A stretch of DNA of 64,000 nucleotides from Alteromonas sp. KUL42 (lineage in GTDB: Bacteria; Pseudomonadota; Gammaproteobacteria; Enterobacterales; Alteromonadaceae), in the NCBI RefSeq assembly GCF_006538325.1, contig NZ_BJKK01000002.1, forward strand, positions 1 through 64,000. The letters run 5' to 3'. The translations under genes were made by a program, and so were the position numbers. The notes beneath the pieces were generated by a model. It did no database searches, was not told the DNA's origin, and saw only the letters and a list, made by a program, of their open reading frames with translations. Positions within the stretch are counted from its first letter, which is position 1; every line of letters starts with the position of its first letter. Below, piece after piece: positions 17,030 to 28,712 of the stretch.

Positions 17030-20000
17030 TGAAAATACTCAATTTACGCCTTAAGAACTTAAATGCATTAAAAGGCGAATGGAAAATAGATTTCACCCAA
17101 TCGCCCTTTGTTGATAATGGGTTGTTCGCAATTACAGGTCCAACAGGTGCTGGGAAAACCACCTTGTTGGATGCCATTTGCCTTGCTTTGTATCACCAAA
17201 CACCCCGATTAGGCGCCATATCGGCTTCGTCGAATGACATTATGACCCGTGGCACCGCTGAATGTTTAGCCGAGGTCGAATTTGATATTAAAGGTAAAGC
17301 GTATCGCGCCTTTTGGAGTATGCGCCGGGCGCGAGGTCAAGTCGATGGTAATTTGCAAAGTGCAGATGTTGAACTTGCTGAAGTTGAAACCGGTAAAGTG
17401 CTCGCTACTCAAATACGCCCTAAGAGCGAAGAAATTGAGCGCTTAACAGGTCTTAATTTTGCTCGGTTTACTAAATCGATGATGTTGTCACAGGGAGACT
17501 TTGCTGCATTTTTAAATGCCAATGAAAGCGATAGAGCAGAGCTGCTAGAAGAGCTCACCGGTACTGAGATCTATGGTCAAATATCACAAGCGGTTCATCA
17601 GCAATTTACTCAGGCAAAACAAACCAAAAAGAATTTGAATTAAAGCTAGAGGGCGTGTCTTTATTGAATGAAGAAGACGTTGCTGCATTACAAAATGATG
17701 TGCTTGAAGTAAAAGAAAAAGTAGATGCACTCAATAGTGAATTAGGGCTTTTACAGCAACAGCAGCAATGGCAATTAGCATTAGATGAAAGCGCTAAAGC
17801 GCAAACTCAAGCCAACGAGGCCAAGGGTTTATCCGATGATGCCTTTCAGCGTGCCAGCAACGAATTGGATACGTTGGCGAAGGCAGAGCCTGCAGAGAAA
17901 CTGCGCGTACCTTTCATGTCTATGCAATCTCTTCAAGATGATATCTCTGCAATAGACGCGCGGCTAAGTGTAAAAGCAGAAGCGCTGCCAACCGCTCAGG
18001 AAAATAAGCAGCGAGCACTGCAAGCAGTAGAGCAAGTGCAGCAGCAACTAACGGGTGCGAAAGTTCATCAAACTGAGCTGGAAAAGCGTATTAATGATGA
18101 TGTTCTGCCGTTAGATAACGCCATTGAACACGCTGATAAAACCTTGAATGTGTTGAAAAACAACAACGCCCGCTTTTCAACGTCTTTAGATGAATTACAA
18201 AAGCAAAAGGCCCGTTGTGAGCACGCTTTTACTAGTAAGCAAGCCGAATTAGATGTACTAGAAAAGTACTTAGATCAACATCGTGATATAGGTGGAATCG
18301 CAGAATTTGTAAGTGGCTGGAGTGAGAGTGCGCAATACATTACCAGCGAGCAAAATGAACTCGACAACCTAGAACGCCAATACCAAAGTGAATTAGAACA
18401 ACGTAGCGCTATTGAAAGTAAGTGCGAGAATTTTGCTCAGGAAACTGAAGTGCTACGTCAACGCGTTGCCACATATAAAGAAGGTGTTGAAAAAACTCAG
18501 TATGCGCTTACTCAACTTCTTGATACGGGCACGAAAGAAAGCTTAACTCAAGAACGCGCTGCCAAACTAAAGCATTGGGACAACGTGCTTAAACTAGAGC
18601 ATATTCAACAGCAGTTTACGTCTTCTGAGGTCGAGTGCGCGACATTACATCAACAAGCTCAAACCTTAACGGAAACACTTCTTAAGCAGCAAGCGCTTAG
18701 AAATGATCTTGCGGCAAGCTATAAACAAACGCGAAGTAACCTAAAGGATATTGAGTCGCTTATCGCCCTAGATGAAGAAGTTGCTCAGTTGCGCGCTCAA
18801 TTAAAGGCAGGTGAGCCTTGCCCTGTTTGCGGAGCGAACGAGCATGCCACATCAAGCGTTGAAATTGACTTACCAGAAACCGTACTTAAGCGCGATAAAC
18901 TAAAGCGACAGTTAGATGAGATTGAGCAGGAAGGGTCACAAGTTAAAGATACGGTGACACAAACTGAGCTTACCTTAAAGCAGGTGGAGAAGCAGCGCGC
19001 TCAACTTACCACTAATCTTGAAAATTTACGCGAAAAGTGGTTGCAACTGCATGGTGTTGTGACGGCTGATTTAGACAACGAATCTAATAATTTAGCTTAT
19101 ATTCAAATTGCTGACATTGACGCATTCGCCACATTTGGTCGCACATATAAAGCACGTCTCGAAACAATTGAAACGCAGTTGCAACAAATCACTGTGGCCG
19201 AAACAGCGGTGAAAGAAGCCACTGAACAATGGACTGATCAGAACAACTTACTAGCAACAAAGCACAATGAATTACAATTAGCTGAACAAGAACGCCAAAC
19301 GCTGGTTAAGCAGTTGCAAAAGCTTTCTGAGGCTCGGGAAACTAAGCGTAAAAGCTTACAACTGCGCACTGAAAACTTACTTGGCGCCATTCACAAACAA
19401 GGCCTAAACGTGCCCGAAAATATGGCACTTCAGCAGTGGTTACACGACAAAGCGCAATTGATAAAAACCTACAAACAAACCCAGCAGCAAAAAGCCACTG
19501 TAGAGCCTGAAGTTACCACTATTAAAAATGAATTAGATGGCGTTTCGAGAGACATCAACAGCCTATCTGGGCAGTTGCACGAAGTAAGACAAGACATCGC
19601 TAGCCTTGAGAATGAAAGAAGTGCGCTATCTACAAAGCGTGATGAAGTGTTCCCTGAAAAAGACATTAATGCGGTAAGAGCCTCGGCACGTGCTGATATT
19701 GAGCACATTGAACAGCAGCTTGGTAAGCACACAAAGCATCAACAAGAAGCGGATAACAAAGTATCGCAGTTGACTGCTGAAATTGCCCAGCTTACCGAGC
19801 AGAAAACAGAAAAACACGATAGTCTACGTCAAGCCAAGCAAGAGTTTGATGAACGTCTTGCAGCAAGCCCTTTTGATAACGAAGCTACTTTTAAACAAGC
19901 GCTTCTTGACGATGAAGAACGGCAGCGTCTGTTGAAGTTACAAAAGGAACTTGTGCAACAGCAACAGCATGCAGAGTTACTGGTTAGTAATGCGCTGGCA

Positions 20001-20744
20001 CAAAAAGAAAAACTACTTAGTCACCCTCAAGCACAAACCTGGCAACAGATAATAACAGAGCATGGAGATGAGTGGGTTAGTGAGCGCCTTTCGCAAAAAT
20101 CAGGTGAAAGAGACAGCTTGTTGGCACGATTAGGGCAAATTGAGCAACAGTTGTCAGCCAACAATGATGCACAATCAAAGCAGCAAGCACTGATAAAATC
20201 GATGTCAGAGTTTGCGACATATTACGATGATTTAACTTACTTACACTCGCTTATTGGTTCTGCCAGTGGTGATAAGTTCAGACGCTTTGCACAAGGCCTG
20301 ACATTGGATAACTTAGTACAGCTGGCGAATCAACAGCTAGATAAGTTACATGGGCGCTATCAGTTGGTGCGCAAGGAAAACGAAGGCTTAAGCTTAAGTG
20401 TGCTGGATACCTGGCAGGGTGACGCGGCGCGAGACACCAAAACGCTGTCGGGCGGGGAGAGTTTCCTAGTAAGTCTAGCGCTTGCGCTAGCCCTATCTGA
20501 TTTAGTTAGCCACAAAACCAGTATCGACTCACTGTTTCTTGATGAAGGGTTTGGTACGCTAGATGCACAAACGCTTGATGTGGCGCTTGATGCTTTAGAT
20601 AACTTAAATGCCAGCGGAAAAATGATTGGCGTGATCAGTCATATTGAAGCCATGAAAGAGCGTATTCCCACCCAGCTTAAAGTTATTAAGCGCAACGGCA
20701 TTGGGTTGAGTGCCCTAGAGAAACAGTACAGTTGCGCTGTATAG
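17029..20744 (+). pseudogene. sbcC: Exonuclease subunit SbcC (Rad50-like), frameshifted
   Basis: This SMC-like ATPase subunit pairs with SbcD. The first part (17029-17643) has Walker A GPTGAGKTTLLDAICLALY and the Q-loop region. The second part, open from 17655, has long coiled coils, the zinc hook CPVCG, the signature LSGGESF and Walker B LFLDEGFGTLD. The frame is lost at the AAAAAG tract at 17626-17631; one extra A would read TKKEFELKLEG and join the parts into about 1238 residues, the normal SbcC size. All catalytic motifs are intact. A missing base in a homopolymer read, a real mutation, or -1 ribosomal slippage at AAA-AAG are all possible. Confidence 0.9.
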
Positions 20745-20788
20745 TAAGCGCAAAGAATGTAAGCGCAAAGAATGTAAGCGCAGATAAT
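20744..20788. repeat. Three tandem 15-bp repeats after sbcC
   Basis: Unit GTAAGCGCAAAGAAT occurs twice perfectly (20744-20758, 20759-20773) and once with two changes (20774-20788). It begins at the sbcC stop codon. The role is unknown; slippage-prone tracts like this can vary in copy number. Confidence 0.8.
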
Positions 20789-20828
20789 ACGTAACTGGGT
20801 AGTTTATTTTCTTCAAATCTCAATGGGT

Positions 20829-20867
20829 CATGCGCGAGATGCATGCGCGTGATCCATGCGTGCTTGG
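20829..20867. repeat. Imperfect 13-bp tandem repeats
   Basis: Three diverged copies starting with CATGCG (CATGCGCGAGATG, CATGCGCGTGATC, CATGCGTGCTTGG) lie in the sbcC-sstT spacer, followed by a partial fourth copy. There is no recognised function. Confidence 0.6.
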
Positions 20868-20995
20868 TGCATGTGTACAGAAAACACCACAAGATGAAAC
20901 AGACTATTTTTGCGGGTAATGGGGGGGAAAGCGGTTCATTTGTGGCAAAGAATCTATTAAGGTGCGCCGTCAAAAAATAATAATGGACCAAATCT

Positions 20996-22216
20996 ATGGA
21001 CTTAAACATGCGCCCAACGCTATTTCAACGCTACATGAATGGCAGTTTAGTCTTGCAAATTCTTGTGGGAATTGTGTGTGGTATTACCCTTGCTTCATTT
21101 ACACCTGATACCGCGCAATCGGCGGGCTTATTAGGAAACCTCTTTGTAAAGGCACTAAAAGCCATAGCGCCGCTACTCGTTTTTGTTTTGGTAATGGCCT
21201 CTATTGCTAATCACAAACAAAATGAACAAACCCATATTAAGCCGGTTTTGGTGCTGTATCTTATCGGTACTATGATGGCCGCGCTAACCGCTGTACTCGT
21301 TAGCTTTGCATTTCCAACAAGTTTGAGTTTGGTGACTGCCGAAGTTAGTCAGTCTGCGCCAAAAGGTGTTGGTGAGGTTCTAAATAATTTACTTTTTAAT
21401 ATGGTTGATAACCCAGTCAATGCACTGGTTAATGGCAACTATATTGGCATTCTTACTTGGGCGGTGGGGTTTGGTTTTGGCTTGCGACATGCCAGTAATA
21501 CAACCAAAGAAATTCTTCAAAACATGGCTGACAGCGTGACTGCAGTTGTGCGCTTTGTCATTCGCCTCGCGCCTTTTGGTATCTTCGGCCTTGTTGCCAA
21601 TACCATTGCGACAACGGGGTTTGATGTGCTATTAGGCTATTCACAACTTATAACCGTGCTGATAAGTGCAATGCTGTTTATCGCGTTGGTGAGCAATCCA
21701 TTATTGGTCTTTTTAGCGACGAAAAAGAACCCTTATCCACTGGTATTTAAATGCTTAAAAGAAAGCGGGATTACGGCATTTTTCACTCGCAGTTCTGCGG
21801 CTAACATTCCTGTGAATATGGCGTTGTGTAAACGCCTAAAACTGGACGAAGATACTTATTCTGTGTCTATTCCACTTGGCGCAACCATCAATATGTCAGG
21901 TGCGGCAATCACAATTACCGTACTAACGTTAGCAGCCGTGAATACACTGGGTATTGACGTAGATTTTCCTACGGCAGTGTTATTAAGTGTTATTGCAGCA
22001 GTGTCGGCATGTGGTAGTTCTGGTGTGGCTGGTGGCTCGCTGCTGCTTATTCCACTTGCGTGTAGCTTGTTCAATATTCCCAATGACATTGCTATGCAAG
22101 TTGTAGCGGTAGGGTTCATTGTTGGGGTAATTCAAGACTCTGCAGAGACGGCGCTTAACAGCTCTACTGATGTGCTTTTTACCGCTGCGGCATGTCAGCG
22201 CGCTGATAATGCATAA
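20996..22216 (+). CDS. sstT: Serine/threonine:sodium symporter SstT
   Basis: This is a dicarboxylate/amino acid:cation symporter (DAACS) family member of 406 residues, the usual SstT size. It imports serine and threonine with Na+ across the inner membrane. Multiple hydrophobic helices and the conserved re-entrant regions are visible, including [25 protein letters not shown] and [18 protein letters not shown]-like segments near the C-terminus. The start may be the ATG at 20996 or the one at 21008 (MRPTLFQRY). It is convergent with hutG, with a shared hairpin between them. Confidence 0.93.
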   Translation: MDLNMRPTLFQRYMNGSLVLQILVGIVCGITLASFTPDTAQSAGLLGNLFVKALKAIAPLLVFVLVMASIANHKQNEQTHIKPVLVLYLIGTMMAALTAVLVSFAFPTSLSLVTAEVSQSAPKGVGEVLNNLLFNMVDNPVNALVNGNYIGILTWAVGFGFGLRHASNTTKEILQNMADSVTAVVRFVIRLAPFGIFGLVANTIATTGFDVLLGYSQLITVLISAMLFIALVSNPLLVFLATKKNPYPLVFKCLKESGITAFFTRSSAANIPVNMALCKRLKLDEDTYSVSIPLGATINMSGAAITITVLTLAAVNTLGIDVDFPTAVLLSVIAAVSACGSSGVAGGSLLLIPLACSLFNIPNDIAMQVVAVGFIVGVIQDSAETALNSSTDVLFTAAACQRADNA

Positions 22217-22255
22217 CGGCATTGTAGTGGCTTTGCGTTTCACTACTGTGGTTTT

Positions 22256-22295
22256 AAAGCCGCTTAGCTAACGCGCTCTTAACTAAGCAGGCTTT
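22256..22295. terminator. Bidirectional terminator between sstT and hutG
   Basis: Twelve base pairs (AAAGCCGCTTAG with CTAAGC-A-GGCTTT) are interrupted by one bulged A, with a 15-base loop. It lies about 40 bases after the sstT stop and abuts the hutG stop, so it can serve both convergent genes. Confidence 0.65.
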
Positions 22296-23316
22296 AGGCT
22301 TCCATCAAGGCATCGGTAACTTCAAAAATTAACCGTGCGGCCAACTTCGCCGTGCGGTTGTCCATATCAAACTGCGGGTTCATCTCGGCAATATCACACA
22401 GTCGCCATTGGTAATCTTTCACTTGTTGTTGCTGCGCTAAGTATCGCAAGGTATTTATAACCAACGAAGGCGATATACCCAAAGCACTAGGTGCACTCAC
22501 TCCCGGTGCTGTAGAGGCCGGAAACGCGTCTAAGCAAATGGTGACATACAACTCATCAATACTTTCTAACATTGGGTTTAACGTATTGATGACAGACTGA
22601 AAGTCGCAGTGGGTATCGCGTAAGTATCGTGTTTTAGAAGTATCAGCAAATTCAAAAAGTGCTGTTGTATTCGCGGCTTTAGATACGCCAATGCACGCAT
22701 AATGAAACGGCGTATTGTGAAGCTGACAATGCTCGTACACTTGCCTAAACGGTGTACCAGAACTGGTATTGGGTGCAGGCTTACGCAAATCAAAGTGTGC
22801 ATCGAAGTTGATAATGCCAACGCGCTTGTTTGCGCTTAATGAGTCAAACAGTCCTTGGTAACTTCCCCAAGCAATTTCATGCCCGCCGCCCAATCCAACA
22901 ACTAGCTTTACTTCACTCTCTGCGTTTCCTGACTGCAAAGCGTATTGAATAGCGTTGGCATACTGGCGCTGAGTTTGAGATAAATTTGCTTCAGCCGTCA
23001 CGTTTCCTACATCAGTAAGTGTGGCATCGGGCCAATGCCAGGGTAAGTTGGCAAGGGCTTGGCGAATAGCATTGGGGCCCGCTGCTGCGCCAACGCGCCC
23101 TTTGTTGTTCATCACCCCCAAGTCACATTCAAACCCCACCAATGACACGTGCTTATTTGCATCAATTGTTTGAGTTAAATTTTGCTGCGTATCGGCTTTT
23201 GTTGATGTATCCGCATGTCTTGATGCGCCATCGTTAATATCGAGTTTAACGCGCTGATGCCAGCGAAGTCCTTTGTCGCCATCTTCACTATCTACACGAC
23301 CTTGCCACTCAAACAT
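22294..23316 (-). CDS. hutG: Formimidoylglutamase HutG
   Basis: This ureohydrolase of the arginase family splits N-formimino-L-glutamate to glutamate and formamide, the last step of one histidine degradation route. Mn-binding motifs are visible: GGGHEIAWG, NFDAHFDLR and TICLDAFPAS. I set the start at the ATG at 23316 because a perfect ribosome-binding site, AAAGGAGG, lies six bases upstream; this gives 340 residues. A longer frame to 23427 would overlap most of the end of hutI. It overlaps the hutI stop by eight bases, so hutI-hutG is one operon. Confidence 0.94.
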   Translation of the reverse strand: MFEWQGRVDSEDGDKGLRWHQRVKLDINDGASRHADTSTKADTQQNLTQTIDANKHVSLVGFECDLGVMNNKGRVGAAAGPNAIRQALANLPWHWPDATLTDVGNVTAEANLSQTQRQYANAIQYALQSGNAESEVKLVVGLGGGHEIAWGSYQGLFDSLSANKRVGIINFDAHFDLRKPAPNTSSGTPFRQVYEHCQLHNTPFHYACIGVSKAANTTALFEFADTSKTRYLRDTHCDFQSVINTLNPMLESIDELYVTICLDAFPASTAPGVSAPSALGISPSLVINTLRYLAQQQQVKDYQWRLCDIAEMNPQFDMDNRTAKLAARLIFEVTDALMEA

Positions 23317-24538
23317 GTTTACCTCCTTTGAATATCGCAGTTGGGCGATGCCCATTAATGCAATAGGCCAGTTCGGCTGGAGTGTCAATGTCCCACAGTG
23401 TGAAGTCAGCAACACGTTCAACGTCAATAACGCCTCTATCGTGTAGCCCTAATGCCGCGGCGCCATGAATTGTTGCGCCGCGTAACGCTTCTTCTGGGGT
23501 AAGTTGAAACTGTACACAGGCCATGTTGATAGCGGTGAGAATAGATGCCAAAGGTGAGCTGCCCGGGTTAAAGTCTGTAGCTACAGCCATAGGAACGTTG
23601 TGAGCACGCAGGGCATTAACAGGCGGCTTTTGTACCTCGCTTAGATAATAAAATGCACCGGGCAACAATACGGCCACCGTGCCATTTTGTGCTAAGTGTA
23701 CGATGTCGCTATCAGCTAAGTACTCAATGTGATCAACAGACAAGGCTTGGTATCGCGATGCAAGCACGGCACCTTTACTATCACTGAGTTGTTCAACATG
23801 CGCTTTAATGGGTAAACCTAGTTCGTGGGCCTTTTGAAAAACCTTCTCGGTTTGTTGTGTGTTGAAACCAATCGTTTCACAAAATACATCAACCGCGTTA
23901 GCCAATTGCTTTTCTGCCACAATAGGCATTACGTCGTTACAAATGAAGTCGATGTACGCATCGGCATCATTGTCAAATTCGTTGGGCAAAGCATGGGCCC
24001 CAAGGTAGGTGGTGCTTACCGTAAGGGGAAGGTGCTGCTCGAGTTGTTTAGCCACAGTTAACATGCGTATCTCTGTGTCTACATCAAGCCCATAGCCTGA
24101 CTTCACTTCAAGCGTAGTTACACCTTCTTCACACAACCGCTTAGCACGCTTTATTGCGCTTTCGAGCAAAGTAGCGTGATTTGCTGTTCGCGTTTTTGCC
24201 ACTGTGCCTTTTATACCGCCACCGCGCTCAGCAATCTCAAGATACGTTGCGCCCTGTAGACGTTGCTCAAACTCTTGTGCTCGATTGCCTCCATAGACAA
24301 GGTGTGTATGGCAGTCGACAAAGCCCGGTAATAACCACTGATTGTTACCGTCCACAACACTGGCTGCGTTGGCTTTTAAGGTTTCAAAGGTGTCAGTGTC
24401 AGTAAGATCGGCTATAGCTGTAATAACACCGTCATTGATTACGAGCGCTTTATTGTACAAAGCGCCATACGGCTCGCCGCTTACCTGCATAGAAGCAATA
24501 CGCACATTGTGAACGAGTGTGTCGCACTGAATAGCCAT
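23309..24538 (-). CDS. hutI: Imidazolonepropionase HutI
   Basis: This amidohydrolase opens 4-imidazolone-5-propionate to N-formimino-glutamate, the third step of histidine degradation. Motifs seen are the metal site VDCHTHLVYGG, KSGYGLD, AHVEQLSD, DHIEYL and ATDFNPGSSP. The ATG at 24538 (MAIQCDTLVHNVR) gives 409 residues, the family length; the frame remains open to 24670, but that extension runs through the operator and into hutC. It is divergent from hutC across a 111-bp operator region, with hutG downstream. Confidence 0.95.
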   Translation of the reverse strand: MAIQCDTLVHNVRIASMQVSGEPYGALYNKALVINDGVITAIADLTDTDTFETLKANAASVVDGNNQWLLPGFVDCHTHLVYGGNRAQEFEQRLQGATYLEIAERGGGIKGTVAKTRTANHATLLESAIKRAKRLCEEGVTTLEVKSGYGLDVDTEIRMLTVAKQLEQHLPLTVSTTYLGAHALPNEFDNDADAYIDFICNDVMPIVAEKQLANAVDVFCETIGFNTQQTEKVFQKAHELGLPIKAHVEQLSDSKGAVLASRYQALSVDHIEYLADSDIVHLAQNGTVAVLLPGAFYYLSEVQKPPVNALRAHNVPMAVATDFNPGSSPLASILTAINMACVQFQLTPEEALRGATIHGAAALGLHDRGVIDVERVADFTLWDIDTPAELAYCINGHRPTAIFKGGKHV

Positions 24539-24584
24539 AAACAAATCTACCTTAATTGCATTATTTGCATTGAGTGTACTTGTA

Positions 24585-24606
24585 CATACTTGTATATACA
24601 AGTATG
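24585..24606. promoter_or_regulatory. HutC operator: 22-bp perfect palindrome
   Basis: A perfect 22-bp inverted repeat has the core CTTGTATATACAAG (24589-24602), flanked by CATA/TATG. It matches the known HutC recognition pattern (CTTGTA...TACAAG). A further half-site, CTTGTACA, begins at 24579. The operator lies between hutI (-) and hutC (+), so one bound HutC dimer could repress both arms; urocanate is the usual inducer. Confidence 0.88.
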
Positions 24607-24649
24607 CTGTTATTAAAATGTTAATGCGAAAAGTAAGTATAAGCGCAAT

Positions 24650-25375
24650 ATGCAACCACGCTATGTTCAAATAAAAACCTGGATCTTAAATGCCATTGAG
24701 GCCGGTGATATGAAGCCGTCAGAGCAAGTGCCATCGGAAAATCAGCTTGCCCAGCAACACGGTGTAAGCCGCATGACAGCGCGACGGGCGTTGAGCGAAA
24801 TGGTCGATGAAGGCATTTTGATGCGTACTCAGGGCATTGGCACCTTTGTTTCAGACAATCGCCCTATGAGCTCGATGTTAGAGATAAAGAGTATTCGCGA
24901 TGAAATTGAACAACGCGGGCATCAGTACAGCAACGAAGTGTTGCTGTTAGAAAAGGTGGTGGTAAGTAGCGATATTGCGCATCGGCTTGCAGTTGCAGAG
25001 GGCAGTGAGGTATTTCATAGCATCATTGTGCATTGTGAAAATACTCTTCCCGTGCAATATGAAGACAGATGGGTAAACCCAGAGTGGGTGCCTGATTATC
25101 TTGAAAAAGACTTCAAAGCACAAACAGCCAACTACTATTTGAATCAAGTAGCACCACTTTCTCAGGCCGATCACAGTGTGGAGGCCGTGCTTGTATGTGA
25201 AGACATCGCTCACGCATTGTTGATCCAGCCAAGTGCGCCTTGCCTCAAAGTTACACGTCGCACTTTTACCCGCGTTCACGCACAAGATATTCACAAAAAC
25301 AATGGCGTGGTTAGTCATGCCGTGTTGTATCACCCAGGAAATCGTTTCCGCTTAGGTGGACACCTAGAATTTTAG
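24650..25375 (+). CDS. hutC: Histidine utilization repressor HutC (GntR family)
   Basis: This 241-residue regulator has an N-terminal GntR winged helix (about 1-72, with [21 protein letters not shown]) and a C-terminal UTRA ligand domain (about 92-238). In known hut systems it binds a palindromic operator and is released by urocanate. It lies 44 bp from the palindromic operator, is divergent from hutIG, and is followed 77 bp later by hutU in the same direction, so the repressor probably controls its own gene as well. Confidence 0.94.
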   Translation: MQPRYVQIKTWILNAIEAGDMKPSEQVPSENQLAQQHGVSRMTARRALSEMVDEGILMRTQGIGTFVSDNRPMSSMLEIKSIRDEIEQRGHQYSNEVLLLEKVVVSSDIAHRLAVAEGSEVFHSIIVHCENTLPVQYEDRWVNPEWVPDYLEKDFKAQTANYYLNQVAPLSQADHSVEAVLVCEDIAHALLIQPSAPCLKVTRRTFTRVHAQDIHKNNGVVSHAVLYHPGNRFRLGGHLEF

Positions 25376-25452
25376 AAAAACAGCAATTATCAATAACCAC
25401 GGAAAATGAGACTCAAAAGAAAAGCTCACAACACCGTGGCAAGGAGAAGTTT

Positions 25453-27135
25453 ATGAAACGCCTCGACCCTACACGCGAAATTCGCGCACCAAGAGGGACA
25501 ACCCTCAATGCGAAAAGTTGGCAGACTGAAGCGCCTCTTCGAATGCTAATGAACAACCTCGACCCAGAAGTCGCTGAACATCCACAAAACTTGGTGGTGT
25601 ATGGTGGTATCGGTCGAGCGGCAAGAGATTGGGCCTCGTTTGATAAAATTGTGGAAGTACTTAAGCGTCTGAACAACAACGAAACACTGTTGGTACAGTC
25701 GGGCAAACCAGTGGGTGTATTCCCTACGCATGAAAATGCACCGCGCGTACTTATTGCAAACTCGAATTTAGTGCCTCACTGGGCCAATTGGGAGCACTTC
25801 AATAAGCTCGATAAAGAAGGCTTGATGATGTACGGTCAAATGACCGCAGGCAGTTGGATATACATTGGCTCTCAGGGCATCGTCCAAGGCACTTATGAAA
25901 CCTTTGTCAGTGTGGCGAAAACCCATTTTGAAGGCAATGCCAATGGACGCTGGATATTAACAGGTGGCTTAGGCGGCATGGGCGGCGCTCAGCCTTTAGC
26001 AGCAACTATGGCTGGTTTTTCTATGATTGCGGTTGAAGTGGATGAAAGCCGTATCGATTTTCGCATTCGCACAGGCTATGTGGACAAGAAGGCCACCACG
26101 TTAGACGAAGCAATGAAAATGCTTGAAGATGCGAAGGCCGAAGGTAAACCTATTTCTATTGGTTTATTGGGCAATGCCGCTGAGGTATTTCCTGACTTAC
26201 TTGCCAAAGGCATTATTCCTGATGTAGTAACCGACCAAACTAGCGCCCACGACCCACTAAACGGCTATTTACCTGTGGGCTGGTCGATGGAGCAAGCCGC
26301 AGCGCAGCGCGACAGTGATGAAGCAGGTGTAGTGAAGGCAGCTAAGCAATCAATGGCGCTGCAGGTTAAGGCTATGCTGGGCTTTCAACAAGCCGGTGCA
26401 GCGACATTAGATTATGGCAACAATATTCGTCAAATGGCGCTTGAAGAAGGCGTTGAGCACGCCTTTGATTTCCCTGGTTTTGTACCTGCTTACATCCGCC
26501 CGCTATTTTGCCAAGGCATAGGCCCGTTCAGATGGGCCGCCCTGTCTGGAGATCCAGAGGACATTTATAAAACGGATGCCAAGGTTAAAGAGCTTATCCC
26601 GGATAATCCGCATTTACACAATTGGCTGGATATGGCCAAAGAGCGTATTCAATTTCAGGGCCTACCAGCACGTATTTGCTGGGTCGGATTGGGTGAGCGC
26701 CAAAAGCTTGGGCTTGCTTTTAACCAGATGGTACGAGAAGGCGTACTTAGCGCCCCGGTTGTTATTGGTCGTGACCACCTTGATTCTGGCTCAGTGGCAT
26801 CGCCAAACAGGGAAACCGAAGCCATGATGGATGGGTCAGATGCTGTGTCAGATTGGCCGTTACTCAATGCGTTGTTAAATACCGCGGGTGGCGCAACTTG
26901 GGTAAGTTTACACCACGGCGGTGGCGTAGGTATGGGCTTTAGCCAGCACTCTGGTGTGGTTATTGTGTGCGATGGCTCAAAAGAAGCTGACGAGCGTATT
27001 GCTCGCGTGTTACACAATGACCCCGCAACAGGGGTGATGCGCCACGCAGATGCCGGTTACGACATTGCCAAAGAATGTGCGCAAAAACATAACCTAGACC
27101 TGCCTATGATCAACGCTGAAACAGGGAAGGAGTAA
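25453..27135 (+). CDS. hutU: Urocanate hydratase HutU
   Basis: This NAD+-dependent urocanase converts urocanate to imidazolonepropionate, the second step of histidine degradation. The 560-residue length is typical. Rossmann region [13 protein letters not shown] and the conserved segments [12 protein letters not shown] and [15 protein letters not shown] are visible. A good ribosome-binding site (AAGGAG) precedes the ATG. HutH starts four bases after its stop, so the two are one operon. Confidence 0.96.
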   Translation: MKRLDPTREIRAPRGTTLNAKSWQTEAPLRMLMNNLDPEVAEHPQNLVVYGGIGRAARDWASFDKIVEVLKRLNNNETLLVQSGKPVGVFPTHENAPRVLIANSNLVPHWANWEHFNKLDKEGLMMYGQMTAGSWIYIGSQGIVQGTYETFVSVAKTHFEGNANGRWILTGGLGGMGGAQPLAATMAGFSMIAVEVDESRIDFRIRTGYVDKKATTLDEAMKMLEDAKAEGKPISIGLLGNAAEVFPDLLAKGIIPDVVTDQTSAHDPLNGYLPVGWSMEQAAAQRDSDEAGVVKAAKQSMALQVKAMLGFQQAGAATLDYGNNIRQMALEEGVEHAFDFPGFVPAYIRPLFCQGIGPFRWAALSGDPEDIYKTDAKVKELIPDNPHLHNWLDMAKERIQFQGLPARICWVGLGERQKLGLAFNQMVREGVLSAPVVIGRDHLDSGSVASPNRETEAMMDGSDAVSDWPLLNALLNTAGGATWVSLHHGGGVGMGFSQHSGVVIVCDGSKEADERIARVLHNDPATGVMRHADAGYDIAKECAQKHNLDLPMINAETGKE

Positions 27136-27139
27136 GACC

Positions 27140-28678
27140 ATGTCATCAACACTAAACCTTGTTCCAGGTACGTTAACGCTTTCACAATTGCGAGAAGTAC
27201 ACAGACATCATGTTCACCTTACGCTGGACGACAGTGCCAAAGCAGGCATTAATGCCGCAGAGCAGGCCGTACTTAACGTAATTAAAGAAAATCGCACGGT
27301 ATATGGTATTAACACCGGCTTTGGGTTACTTGCTAACACCCGAATAAATGTGGACGAGTTAGAGTTGTTGCAGCGCAGTATTGTGTTGTCACACGCTGCG
27401 GGTACGGGTGACTTCATGAGCGAAGATACCGTACGCCTATTAATGCTATTAAAGATAAACTCTTTGGCACGCGGCTTTTCTGGTATTCGCTTAAGTGTAA
27501 TAGAGGCACTCATTCAGCTGTTTAATGCCGAAGTTTACCCAGCCATTCCAGAGAAAGGCTCGGTTGGCGCCAGTGGCGATTTAGCACCGCTGGCTCACAT
27601 GAGTGTTGTATTGCTAGGCGAGGGCGAAGCTTTCTATCAAGGTAAACGCATCAGTGCTACTGAAGCTTTAGATATCGCTGGGCTTGAGCCAATTGCGTTA
27701 GCGCCGAAGGAAGGGTTGGCTTTACTCAACGGTACCCAAGCCTCGACAGCCTTTGCATTACAAGGTTTATTCTACACAGAAAATGCCTTGTACAGCGCAA
27801 TTGGTATAGGCGCACTCACTGTGGATGCGGCTTTGGGGTCTAGAGTCCCTTTTGATGCGCGTATTCATCAAGTGCGCGGTCACCAAACGCAAAGCGATGT
27901 AGCAGAAGCATTCAGAACTTTACTGGATACCTCTGAAATTGGTAATTCACACCAAGGCTGTGAAAAAGTACAAGATCCTTATTCTCTGCGCTGCCAGCCA
28001 CAAGTGATGGGCGCTTGTTTACAACAAATGCGCTTCGCGCAGGAAATACTGGTTACAGAAGCAAATGGCGTAAGTGATAACCCCTTAGTATTTGCTGATG
28101 AAAACGGGCAGGGTGATATTCTTTCTGGTGGGAATTTCCACGCTGAAACTGTAGCAATGGCAGCAGATATGTTGGCCATTGCACTATCAGAAATTGGTGC
28201 ATTGTCAGAACGTAGAATGTCATTGATGATAGACACACACCTAAGCGGCTTACCGCCTTTCTTGGTGGAGAATGGCGGTGTGAACTCAGGCTTTATGATT
28301 GCGCAAGTAACCTGTGCGGCCCTTGCCAGTGAAAACAAAACACTGGCTCACCCAGCATCCATAGACTCGCTGCCAACGTCAGCTAACCAAGAAGATCACG
28401 TCTCTATGGCGACATTTGCCGGGCGCAGATTACGCGATATTTTTGACAACGTTGCAGGCATTCTTGCCATAGAATGGCTGGCTGCATGCCAAGGGCTTGA
28501 TTTTAGAAAGCCGCTTCAAACTAGTGAACGTTTGCAGTTACTTATGTCGCTGCTACGCACTCGCGTTTCGTTTTACGATAAAGACCGATATTTCGCGCCA
28601 GATATTGAGGCCGCAAAGCAGTTGATCAAACAGCATGCGTTAATGGATAAAACTGAACTCACCTTATTGAATGACTAA
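27140..28678 (+). CDS. hutH: Histidine ammonia-lyase HutH
   Basis: This enzyme deaminates L-histidine to urocanate, the first step of the pathway. The Ala-Ser-Gly triad that cyclises into the MIO cofactor is A144-S145-G146 in [14 protein letters not shown]. The full family length (512 residues) is present, and Y54 lies in the conserved YGINTGFG. It is coupled to hutU and followed by a strong hairpin. Confidence 0.96.
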   Translation: MSSTLNLVPGTLTLSQLREVHRHHVHLTLDDSAKAGINAAEQAVLNVIKENRTVYGINTGFGLLANTRINVDELELLQRSIVLSHAAGTGDFMSEDTVRLLMLLKINSLARGFSGIRLSVIEALIQLFNAEVYPAIPEKGSVGASGDLAPLAHMSVVLLGEGEAFYQGKRISATEALDIAGLEPIALAPKEGLALLNGTQASTAFALQGLFYTENALYSAIGIGALTVDAALGSRVPFDARIHQVRGHQTQSDVAEAFRTLLDTSEIGNSHQGCEKVQDPYSLRCQPQVMGACLQQMRFAQEILVTEANGVSDNPLVFADENGQGDILSGGNFHAETVAMAADMLAIALSEIGALSERRMSLMIDTHLSGLPPFLVENGGVNSGFMIAQVTCAALASENKTLAHPASIDSLPTSANQEDHVSMATFAGRRLRDIFDNVAGILAIEWLAACQGLDFRKPLQTSERLQLLMSLLRTRVSFYDKDRYFAPDIEAAKQLIKQHALMDKTELTLLND

Positions 28679-28712
28679 CTTCCTGCCCCCACGTTACTAA
28701 TTAGCGTATGGT

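Noticed and set aside
23317-23427. N-terminal extension of HutG
   Set aside because: It overlaps the end of hutI, and a perfect ribosome-binding site marks the internal ATG at 23316.
25397-25439. CCACGG/CCGTGG inverted repeat before hutU
   Set aside because: Only six pairs with a 31-base loop; too weak to call an attenuator.
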